Assembly (NCBI GenBank): GCA_013400155.1
Contig: VXBM01001567.1
Location: 17,356-81,355, forward strand
Reading direction: 5' to 3'
From: Helopsaltes ochotensis
Taxonomy: Eukaryota > Chordata > Aves > Passeriformes > Locustellidae
DNA: 64,000 bases
The first letter of the stretch is position 1. Every line of letters begins with the position of its first letter. A program made the translations under genes and the position numbers. This document shows, piece by piece, positions 12,501 through 24,500 of this stretch. Under the pieces are notes generated by a model. The model was not told the origin of the DNA. It searched no databases and saw nothing but the letters and a program-made list of their open reading frames with translations.

Positions 12501-15500
12501 GCCCCAGTGATTCCCAAATAACCTGTTGCCTATTTATAAGCACGCTATGCACGGAATTCCAGGAAGTGCATGCTGCTGCTGCAGAGCCAAGTTTACATAT
12601 TTCTCATAGCAGAGCATTAAGTTTAATATTAAAATTCATATTTTATATGATAACATCATAACAATTCTGTTTCTGCTACAAAGATAGGATGACGTTTTGT
12701 GATCCCCACAGAATGGACACATCCTGCAGTGCTGGATGCTAAGGAACAACACAAAAAGCACCAAGGAGATCATGGTTTTTCCAATTTTAAGGAAAAACTG
12801 GGAGTAGGCTTTTCATTACAGAATTTTGGCTATTACTCTTCTTCCTAGCAAATACTAGAACCTGGTAGCATGCCCTGTTTTTAGGGAACTAACATGTTTT
12901 CCCCTTAATATTGGCAAATCCCAAGTACTCCCTACCTCCTGCTTCAGGACAGTCACTCCACTGTACTGTACACACACACCTCAGCTTTACTTGGAAGCAC
13001 ACAAAAGTACAAATAAACTGCTGTACTGATGTTCATTTCAAACACTGAAGCTTGTTATTTTCCAGGAGGGAGTGTGATAGTTAACAGTTCAGCTGTTAGA
13101 GACTTGCTCATTTCAGCTCTGGAATAAAAGGTAAATACTACCTCCGATGTGTATCCTTTATTTGACCTGACCTCTAAGAGTGGTGAAATGTACTATTCAC
13201 CATAAGGTAAAACACACATTACAGTTGGGTAATAGCTGAGCACATGAGCAACTACAACAGGCAACTCAACTGCACTTAGCTTTATTCCAGCCTGAGCAGA
13301 AATCAGAAGTTAGAGAACAGCAGAGGTACAACAGGTTAGTCAGGACTTTGACTAAAAGGTCACACAAACAACGTGAAGAATCTGCAGGAGAGGGCAGGTT
13401 TAGCTACGTGCAAAATCCTGTAAAGCCCCCCAAATGAGTACACAAGCTGACACCTCCAGCACATACAGTTCTCCCAAGGAAAGGCTCTACTGCTGCCATG
13501 CAGTACCAGGCCAAGCTGCAATGCTGTGCTTGTCTGCTAGTTGCTAAAGCAAACATCACAGGATTCAGCTCCCCCAGCAGCCCTGGTCCTGGACTTCTGC
13601 CTGCTTCCTAACCTGGACCAATACGCAACAGATCACCAATAGTGCAGAACAAACTCCTAAAAGTGTCCGAAAATTTCATAAGGTTGGGAATGATCCCAAA
13701 GGGGTTCCCATGGAATGCCCCTGTGTGAAAATGTGATCACCCTGGCCTCAGAACCAGCAACACCTGCAAACCACAGAGCCATGGCTCATCCAAACTGAGG
13801 CACTGGACAGAGACAGTGACAAGATGTGAAAAGAACAGGCTAAAGGTCCCCCAGAGCTGGACTGCAGCCAGCTGCCAGGCAGGCACGTGGAGCGGAGTCC
13901 GGAGCACAGGGCGTACAGAGTGCTCAGAGGTGCTCTGCTTCCCTGGCCAGGCACCAGGCTGGGTAATAACACTCTAACCAGCTCCAGTTCCCTTGGCATG
14001 TTGAGATGATCAGGAAGTTCTTGACTAAAACATAAAAGTATTAATTAGCCATCACAGATGTCTCTCTACACCTCAGCCTTATCAACTCCCTGATCCCATT
14101 CTCATGAATAAAGCTACAGTGATACTTTTATGATATTCCTCTATCATTTGATGATATGATTACTAAAATTCTTAGCTGGCAAGTTTCAGCAACCTTTCTT
14201 TCTTTCTTTCTGAAGTGCAATAAAACTCTCTTCATTTATATAAACTTTTAGAAATTCTGCAACTTGCCACTGTCACCGCTTCTTTCTTAAGCAAAGTATT
14301 TTCAGCTGCACTTCCCAATCATAACTAAAATTCCATTTTTCATTTGCTAATGAGAAACTGTAGATGTGAGGCCAGCTTGCTAATGCCAGCAAGCAAAATG
14401 AAGGCAGGTTTACAGCAGGAGGATTGTTCCAAGGAAGGGGGGCTGGTGGCTCTCCAAAGCACAAACAGCTGCATTTTACTACTTGGAACTCACACAGAGG
14501 CCCCCCAAATTCTTTATTTGCTCTGCCTCATCCTTGGCACTGCTCCTGCCTGGGGAGGAGCCCAGAGGACACTGCAGCACTCCCTGCTCCTGCACAGCCC
14601 CACAACACCCCTGACACCCAGGATCTCAGCACAAGCATTCCCAGAGGGAGGGGCACCTGGAGCTGGGACTGCTCCTGCAGATCCTGGCAGGCGAGGGAGG
14701 CTGGGGGAGCTCTGCTGTGCTGTACAGCACGGAGCAGAACAAAAAGAGTGTAATTAGCTGGCAGATTGCTCATTAATATTGTCTTGCTGCAGACACCGGG
14801 AACCATTCAAACAACAGACCTCTTATTGTCTCCATCAACATCTCTTTTCGTCTCCTCTCCTCTGCACTAATCTACTTATCCACTTATCCTACCTTTTCCT
14901 TCTGCTCAAAGAAATGTCCTACTTTCTCTGTTTCTTTTTCTCATCAACAGCAGTTCATATTTTTGGATATATTCAGACTTTTGGATCCCACTATATATCT
15001 GTCATGACCAATTTTTCTGGGTAAGTGCTTTCTTGGCAGAAAGCAGTTAAGAAATACAACCCTCAGAAAAGCCAAGTACTGTAAGAGCAGAAATGCTCTC
15101 CTGTGCTGGGGGCATTTTTATTCCCCCTAAAGCTATTCCAGTGCTTCTAATATATCCTGGAGAACTGCAGTGACTGAGATCTGAAGGATTTGAGATGCAG
15201 AATGTATGCAGCTGTGGCAAGTGTGCTGGAAGATGAGCAGCAGGATAGCTGGTTTTAACAGGAGGCTTAAAAATGCTCATCACCTTTTAAAACACTTTCA
15301 TCTCCTCCTGCAACTTGAAGAAGGCAGCTGAGAAAGAAGAAAAATGCTTAGACTGTGACTTCTGTGGGAATTGAACAGAGACAAAGCAGAAGAAATCTAT
15401 AGATTCTCTCTCAAAATCAGTCCAAAAAGGAACTGCTATTAATTTAATAAATAGCTTGAAAAACAGAGGGATTAGGGGTGCATACCTTCCAGAGGCATAA

Positions 15501-18500
15501 TCTATTCTGCACAGACATGCTGAGTAAGCAAAACCATGCACTTTGGAATTTTTCTAACTAATGATTCATCTCCCTGCAGCTCTCCCATGGTTCTGGTCAA
15601 ATTTACTGGCATTCTTCATACAAAGATTAATTCCCAACTCAAGAACTCTACAGCAAAGAACTGCTCTTTGAACAATGAAATTTTAGTCATCCATCACATC
15701 CATCACACTGACGTAACATCCTTCATTACTGAGTACTATTCCTAATTTGCTCTCCGTGATACACACACTGATCATTGCAAAGCAGTACTAAAATAATAGA
15801 AAATGACTCACAGCGAAGTAGAAGTCCCTAGTTTTCCCTTCAGCAGAGACACTCATTTCTGCCATTCCACCCTCTCCTTATCCACCCATACACTGGGGCA
15901 TCAGCCGCTCCCACCAGTTCAGAGCAGCTTCACACCCACAGGAATCCCTGCTGTAACCTGAGCATGACAACCCAAGCTCACGGGACCAGGGACAGTTTGG
16001 AGCCAAACGTTGAAGCTCCAGTAAATGCTTGTGGGCACACACATTTATCCAAGCTGTGATTGCCATGCCAGTGTGGTGGTTGTGTCCAGCTCAAGAGTTA
16101 CAGCTCCCTGTGTGCCCAGCTGAACTCCCTGTCTCTGGGGAAGCTGAGGGTGCACATCTTTATTAGTAACAGTCCAGAAGAGTGCAACTGAAATTTGCCT
16201 CAGCAATAATGCAGGACTGGCCCTTTGTTTAAAAATGACATCCTAAGGCTGCAGCAGTGCTGTGAAAACTCTGCTCTCCCCACCAGTGTGGGAGTGCCCT
16301 ATAAATTGCTAGGGATGACCAGGAGCAGCAGCCCCAGGTGGCACCTCTGCCAAGCATCCAGCTCTGTTACATCAGGAGCATCACCAGGTTTTTCTGGATC
16401 ATGATGCAGCGCTTTAGGTATGCGGGCTGAGGTTAAACAACAGAGAAGCGGTGGCAGGGAAATCAAAGTCGTGAAAGGCACTGCAGGCAGGGAAATGAGA
16501 TTGCTGGAATGGAATCAGGGAAGGCACGCTGACATTTATTCAGCCTGAATTTTCCAAAGGTACTAAGTACGTTCTTTCAACTGGCTGATCCCAGCAGCAC
16601 TTAGACTCAAGAAGGCATTAGGCCTGGCAATACATGACATCATACTTTTGCTTGAATGTTTTTCCTAATGTTATGGAAAAAAGCAAGATCCACTATAAGA
16701 GTTCTAAAGGCCACTTTTCTGTGGACATGAGACTGCATTCTACTGGGCAATAATCAGAATCCTGAGGGGAAACATGGCTGTGCACTGACCAGAGGGATCA
16801 CTGAGGTACTTCATGCTTATAACACCGACATGCTAATTATTAGACATTAACTTAACTACTCCTAACTTCTGTAAATTAATCATCATTTACACCGACACAC
16901 ATTTAGGTACTTCTTTTTCCTTGCTGAGACCAAGAACCTTCACACCCACTCGATTTTTAAGGTTAGAAACAACACATTTTTTTGTAACAGAAAGGAGAGC
17001 CAAGATTATATTGACAAGTTCATGGGGATCAGTCACTAATATTTACTGCCAGATTTTTTATGGTGGGTAATTTAAATTGTAGTCAGTTGCAAAAATCCAG
17101 CGGGTAACTGGAACTCTGAGTGAAAAATTAAGAACGCAGGAAAAAGTTTGTTACACACATTTTTAAAAAAATTATTTTGTTTGTACTCTGGAATTCTGCA
17201 CAATGATTTGATTAGAGCAAAAACCAGAAACGCCAGAACTCCAGCACTACCAACTGCAAATGTCTGGTCAGACTTGCCAATGCCCATTAAATTTAGGAGC
17301 AGAACAAAAGGCAAGGAAGAACTCTGGCCAGCCCCAAGCTCCCAAGAACCCTCTGCAGGAGCCTGCCTGTGCTGTGAGGGGGACACACGGCACCAGCTCC
17401 CACATCAGCTCCGTGGAGAATGGAGCTGGCGCTGCCAACTGGCGGCTCCGCATTCTTTCCTCCCTCCTCTTCCCGCATCTGTTTTGGCTGCACCTGGCAC
17501 AAGGAACCCAAGTGATGCCCCTTGCCCGACCAGGCCCTCTGGAACTCACTGCTGGAGCCACAAACGCTGCCCAGCACAGCCAGCTGGGCACCTGGGGCAC
17601 CAGGAACCATCCCACCCACGCTGGCTGCCATCCCCTCCCGGGGGCAGTGCCAGGCAACACGATCGAGACATTTCAGAGAGATCAGGACCTACAGTGGAAT
17701 AGAGATGCATCTATTCCATGGGAAAGGAAAGTATTTCACATTCTTACCTGCAGCCTGGTGAAAGCTGGGCAGTTGGTTAATTACACTGAATTCACAGCAC
17801 TTACAAGCTTAGACAGCCAAGCAACCACAGCCCTACACAAACCCTTCTCTCCTTCCTCTTTTTAACTGAGCCTTAGTTAAGGAACAACAAAATACCCAAA
17901 CCCCAGCAAAATGCAATGTCAATTCCCTAAGGAAAAAGGACTGTGAGGCTTACTGGGGGGATGGCAAAAGCAAGAGTAGATTGATTTCACTTCTCTCACT
18001 AATAAAAATAAAGCAGGTACAGTTTGCTTTCTTTTAAGAAATTTGCATTGGGGCGCTGCTGCAAGGCCAAAAAGATATTAAAAAATGGTGACATCAGACC
18101 AAAACAAATCTCTTAAGACCAGTTCCCACAGTGCAATGGTTCCTGGAAGGTTTTCCCTACTCAGCCAGCGTGCCATTCCCCACATTTGCAAACAACAAGA
18201 AAAATTGTACTTCACTTGCTCATTTAAGATCAGGTATTTTTACACAGTCAATTAAAAAACATTTAATAGACCTCAAATAACGTCATCACAAATTAACTGA
18301 TTACTGAAAACCTCTTTTTCATACTTCATGTGTAACTAAACCCTTTCAGAAATTGCTGGTATCCAGCCTCACATCAGAGCCAAGGCAACCGCTCAAAAAT
18401 GGAAATATAATGTATTTCATTATGCAATTTTTATGCACAGAGCTGACTCACAAAAGTATATTTAGGCCCTGGATAACATCCAAGCTAATAATTAATTATG

Positions 18501-21500
18501 TTTTCAACTACTTGCAGTGTAATTCCCAATATTTCCCATTTTACCTTCTTTTTTAATGCTGTAGGTGGGACTGCACATGAGTGACTGGTGAGCAAAAGGG
18601 GCAGAAACAAGAAGAGACACTGACTGCTTGACAGACACATGGTAAGAGACAGAAGCAATCACAGACTCGGCATCAGGTTTGCTCTCTACAATTAATGATC
18701 AGAAAATTAGTCGTAAAATAAAACATTTTTGTACAATAACCCCACAGTACTGTCCATCCTGGAATCAGGAGAAAATCCTCAGCATCCTTCCAAATGCAAT
18801 TCAGCGGAGTGAGCAGATATTCAGTACATAACCACGTCACTGCCACAGGAGCAGCAAAGCCTGCCTTTGCAAAGGGGCAGCAGCCCCAGCAACAGCAGAG
18901 AACGCAGATGGAGCTGCAGCTTTTCCTTCCCGATGGCTGCCACGCAAATAGCAGCAACCTTTTGGGAGCACAGCCTGTCCTTCCAGCTGCACAGCCGTCC
19001 TGAGCACATCCCCTTCCCTTGGCAGCACTCCTGCACAGCTCCCCCACACAGGCATGGGCAGACAGAGCTCCCTGTACTGCTCAGAGGGGTTTGGGTCCTC
19101 CTTGCCCCTTTCCACAGAGACGAATGACAGCACTCGAGACAAAGCTGACAATCATGTCAGGCCATGGGCATTCAGAGCTGAATCTCTCTCTCACTGAAGA
19201 TAAAACTCCCACCTTACAACAAAGTTGTAAACATTATTTTCTAGAACCCATAAAATTTATGTTTCTGTACGTAACTGCTGACTTTTGGAAGCTCCCAATG
19301 CCATCCTGGTAGATGAAAAGATAGATAAAAGCATGGGACTTCAGATGAAGAGATGCAATAATATATTTTACAATGAGATTTAATCTGGAAACTAACCAAA
19401 CAGGGTAAGTTTGGCTTTGGAAATCTGCTGATCTAAAAACTTCAGTTCCTGTTCTGTCTATGTGTACAAAAGATGCACATTCTGCAACTCATCATTACTT
19501 GACAGCTTTTCTCAAATAGAAAAGCAGCAGAACAGCACAAAAAAGCAATCAACACTCTCTGGTTTCTTATCCATAATTTTCTGTGGCTAGATCTGCACCA
19601 AGGCAGCTCTGGCTGGCACCTGCAGCGTTAAACCCGTGTCAGCATTTCCATGATAAATTCTCCACTTTAGAGATTGCTGTGTACCCAAACTCACAGACAG
19701 ATTTTCCATGCAGGAGCAAAGAGTTTCTTACTATTTAAGAAAGTGATACTATTTCCATCTCTGCTGCTCCAAGTTTTATTCTGGTTTCCTCAGAGAGAAA
19801 TACCAATAGATACAGTTTTCAAGGAGAAAAAGAAAAATGCCTGATACAAAATTCAGAATCCCACAGAGCTCTGGGAATGTGAAGAGATGAGGTAAAAAGA
19901 CAGCACTGCCAACTCTTGACTCTCTGAAAACTTGACTAAAAATTACAGATGGGTTTCTTAATTCTGCAAATTAATTTACACTACTTGCCATAAGTTATTT
20001 GGCCCACGGGGGGAAGAAAAAAAGCAAAATTTATTCAAGTCCTTGGTACTTCGTGCCTTGAAAACCAGCTCCTGCTCTGCCCAGGTTTGAGTGTGCCCAC
20101 CTGCCCCCTCCTCAACAGCCAGAGTGTTTCAGAACACGCCTGCAAGCTGATGGACACTACAATTAAGAAGGGGGAGCAAGGTGATTTCTTGGTGAGGAGA
20201 GAAGAACTGATTTTGTCCTTAACAGAAAAGCTAAAGAGACCCAAGGAATGGAATTCATCATCCTCTACCTGCAGCTGTCAACAAAGTCCTTATCTGCAGA
20301 GAGCAGAGGCTTTCCAGATGGCCATCTGCACTCTGTGCAGAGCAAGTGGAGAGCCAGGAAATTCACAGCACTATTCATTTGAGCCATTTAAACCTCCACC
20401 TAAGGCCACATGAATTATTTTTTAGAAATGCCTGTTAGAGTCCAGGTGGCTTCTCCAAGGAAGCACCCATCCCCTCTAGAAAAATAAACTGTCAAAATCT
20501 ACTGTGCATTAGAATACATTATGATATGACTGAAAAAGAGTAAATGTTTTTCCTCATCTCCATTGCAGTCATGTAACTGTCAGTGGCTAATTACCAATTT
20601 TAGACGACTCCTACAAACACAGCCTTTCCCCTGCACAGCTTTGTTAACAACACTTGGCTCTGCTATGGGTGACAAAAATTACCCCTGACCATCACTGACA
20701 CATCTCAAGTCAAGCAAGGCATGTCTGGGGATGTCACAGCCCTTGGGAGTGGCAGAGCCTGGCAGCAGCACTTGTAGTACCTTAACTCCACTGAGTGCCC
20801 CATTCCTCAGATGAATTTTTTAACCACTTCTGCAGAAGCCATCACATGCATTGCACATGTTCACCCAACCCTGCTTCCACTTGGATAGAAAGCAAGTGTT
20901 GCCAGAGCAGTGTTTCAGCCAGAGTTCAGACACTTGCTCCCTGGTTTGCCTTTGGTGCCCCCATGCCAGTCTGCCAGGCACCCTGCAATGCAGCACTCCG
21001 GCCTTTGTGACTGCTGAGCTGCCTTTAGCAGGGGATCCCAGGATGGGCTGGGTTGCAAGGGATCATCTAGTTCCAACCCTTTGCCATGGGCAGGGATACC
21101 TTCCACTAGAGGAAGATTCCCTTCCCCTTATCTGAGCTCGCTCTTTTTAGTTTATGCATCCCAATCCCAGCTGGCATCTTCGGAGCATAAATAGATTCTC
21201 CGTACTTTTGTAACAATATTTCATCTAAAATAGTTTCTAAGAAAGGAGAGGAAGAGCTGAGCTGTGAGAAATGGAGGCTTGCAGAACACAGAGGTGCCAC
21301 TTCTGTTTGTTTACTAAATATAATTCGGTGCTGCTCCTGCAACACTTTGTTAGGGCACGTTGTATTTTGCTCACAAAGAGGCCTTTGTCAGCTCTCTCCA
21401 ACAGTTGTCCAGTACATTTTTGAAGTGTTTCCCACAAATCCAGCTCTGCACTCACAGTCCCCAATGATAAACAACAGCAGTATGTGGGATATGCACAGTG

Positions 21501-24500
21501 CCCAGACACGGCATATAAAATATCAGAGCAGGCAGAAGAATTTGCAACAAGGTTTCCAAATAAAATTTTTCACAGTTTGACATGAGCTCAGCCTTTACTT
21601 AATATTTTATTCTGTCTGGTAATCAAAGACATCCTGCCTGCCCCAAAGCACTTGTCTAAAAGAGCAGATATTTGAAAGGTCACAACCACTCAGAGCAGCA
21701 GGACTGCAGACGCCCGCTCGGATGTTTGCTCTGAGATAAATCAGGCTGCAGCAGCTGCTGCTCCCAGCCCCGGTCCAGGCCCTATATCAATCACATTCAC
21801 ACAAACTTCTTGCACTGGGACACACCACAATTATTTTTTTTTCACACTATTAACCATAAACCATGGCAACTTCTCCCCTCAGCTTATTATCAGATATTTC
21901 AGACATTCCCTTTCCATTTCCCATCTGTGACTCACATCACAGATTTTTCAAACAAGTTTCTGTGGGACCGTTTAAAAATGGCACCTTAACAAGGAATGTT
22001 CTGTGGTCAAAAATGCAACAAAATTGCACCAAAACACTTCCATTCCCCAGCTTCCCATGGCATCCTGCCCAGTCTGTCATCTCTACCCACGGCATTTCCG
22101 GTTTTACTACAACGATGAGAAACACCACAAAAAAGGTTTAAGTTTCAATTAGTTCTTTTCCTTTGAGAGTTTCTGCCCTGCAGGATGCAGTGCCATGAGG
22201 GCTGAGCGCCTCTGTGCCTGCCACGCTGCACAGCTGCCTCAATCAATTCCTCATGGTCACTCAAACAAAGAGCACAGAGGAACAGATTTCCTCATTCTCC
22301 TCTGGGAACACTGAAATATATCTTCGGGATGGGAATTGTTACTACAGGGAGGATGAAAGCAGGGACTTTGGTGGGGAGATCCTTTAGGAAAATGAGAACT
22401 GCTGCACGGACTCCAGGACACATCTCTGCAAACCTCTGCTGCCTCTGTGCTAGGTCTGACATCCCACAGCTACTTAGAGAACTGGCTGTGGTGGGTCTCC
22501 ATGAACAGCTGATCTGGGAAAGCAGCAAGGGATAATAAAGAGGAAAGGGAAAATCAGACATACTCTTTTCTGCTCCTGTATGTGTCCTGGAACCGAACCT
22601 GTACCAGCAAGGGATTTCTTTGTATTTTACCCTTTGAAGAGCTCCAAAGAAGGTTGGAAAAACACAGAGCCCAGAAGCTTTTCCACAGGAAAGCTGCAGA
22701 GTCACCCCTGGCCTTGCTGCAGGGAGCAGCTGTCCCTGTGCTGCATTTCAGTGCTTGAGAGCACAGGAACCATGGAGCCTGAAATCTCCTCAGCGACCAT
22801 GCCACAGCTGGAGCCAGAGCTCGCTATGCTAAATACAGCATCCCTGAGCTGGGAACTCGAGTGGGCCGTGTTGGATTGCACAGCAAAGCAATTTAAGCAA
22901 ATGACTAATCTAAACCCTTCAGTTTCGTTCCTACTTTGGGCTTTGAAAAAGTGGCTGAAAACATCAACCGTCAGTCCTCATCCGCTGGAACAAAGCAAAC
23001 CCAGAAGATTCATTTTGCCATCCTAACACCAAATCAAGGCAAATCCAAACAACAAGGCTCTTTACTGAGCTGTGCCGAGCCACTTGCACTTGGACCGGGA
23101 CTCGTGGCATACAAAAAGCATGACATGTTTTTCACTTCCAGAAAGGGGAAAGAAAAATTACTACATCTAAGATTATTTTTTCCCAAGATTTCTTGGTACC
23201 TTAACTAAGTCAGTATTTTGATTGAAATGACCCTAAGATTCCCACAGTCTTAACAACTATTTCATTACAATATACATTTTTAAAGTGGTTAGAGGTACAC
23301 GTGTGTCACTGACATTTAGAAAGTGCCAAAGTATTTGTTTTTAAAAGCAGAGTGCACGAAGAGCTCTTCGTGCAGCAAGGTCTCAGCCAACTAAACTAAC
23401 AGGAACATTTAATTTGCTATTTGAATGCTCTGATTTTAAAAAAATCTTTCCAGCTGACGTAATTAAGTGAATTAAGAAACGTGACAGTAAGATCTGAAAA
23501 CGTTACACTGGACGTAATCATAACTGAGAGCAAAGTTACATTAGATGAGAAATAAAGATGACTGGTGGCTTGCTCCACAGAAAGGCAGAACATTCCAGCA
23601 CTAGCAATGGCAGTGGTGCAGTTGGCTCCAGCCTGGCAGCCTTCGTAAGGCAGCCTGTGTTTTACCAGCACACGTACTTCACCTGCACAGCACGCCCATC
23701 ATACTTACTGCAGTGCCGGCTGCCGCAGGACCGGGAGTGCCACGACCCTCCTTACCAACAGCCTGACTTTGTTCTTCAGGCCCACGCGTGACAAGAATCC
23801 TGAAGTGCTGCTGCCTCATGTTTTGATCTGGTCTGATTTTAAACAAGCATCCCTGCCCTTGAGGCATCCGTTCTACCGAATTGCTTCTAGGTATTTCTGC
23901 CCTGTTCCTGCTGTTTCCAGGCAGTTCTGAATTCAGCCCATCACCTGTGGGGCTAATTACTTCTGCTGGTGGCTGGACAGGGTAGGAAGTACTCCTTTCC
24001 AGCCGTATCCGAGGGTACCTGACCAATCTGTCCCCTTTTGTTCCAGTAAAGCCAAAGTTACCTCCACCTCCTGTGCCTGCACTGCTTGTCTGTGGCTGCT
24101 GTAACTGGAGAACAAAGAACTTTTTCCCTGAATTTGCTGACAGATCCGGCAGATGCTGCAAGGACCAGCGCCGGGGTTCAGGGGTGGGAGCATTATTTGG
24201 AGCCTCAGGACCAAAGGGAAGTAGAGTAACTTGAGGCACATCTGCACTTGAGGCCCGATGCTGAATCCTCACACCACTTATGTTTAAACCTGAAGCCGCT
24301 TCACTTGCTTCTTCTCGTTGGGCAGCCAGCAGAGCCTCCTCACTCTGGTTACTAGCAGGAATACTACAAAATATTCTACGGTTACAGCAAACATTTCCAT
24401 CTGCCTGCTGCCCTGACTCTTCCGTCAGCCTGGGTGAAGAACGTTCAGGAGTCACCTGCGGGGTGCTCACAGAAGAGTGGTTTTCAGCAGGGACAGCATA

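Larger units (their letters stand above)
11895..23708 (-). other. NEDD4L intron downstream of the long alternative exon, 11.8 kb
   Basis: It is bounded by the long-exon donor and the TRDDFLGQ acceptor. It contains a short (tttc)n run near 14198-14214, a CR1 fragment at 21041-21115 and a 22-bp palindrome at 23353-23374. Overlapping GC-rich open frames at 17148-17865 exist on both strands without recognisable homology. Confidence 0.75.

Noticed and set aside
17148..17865. Overlapping plus- and minus-strand open frames of 112-201 codons
   Set aside because: GC-rich intronic stretch with long frames in several registers on both strands; no domain, no homology recognised and no splice logic. Typical of low stop density, not of a gene.
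23743..23760. Alternative donor TTG|GTAAGG within the long exon
   Set aside because: It would leave phase 1, incompatible with the phase-0 TRDDFLGQ exon; the downstream GCA|GTAAGT is stronger and in phase.
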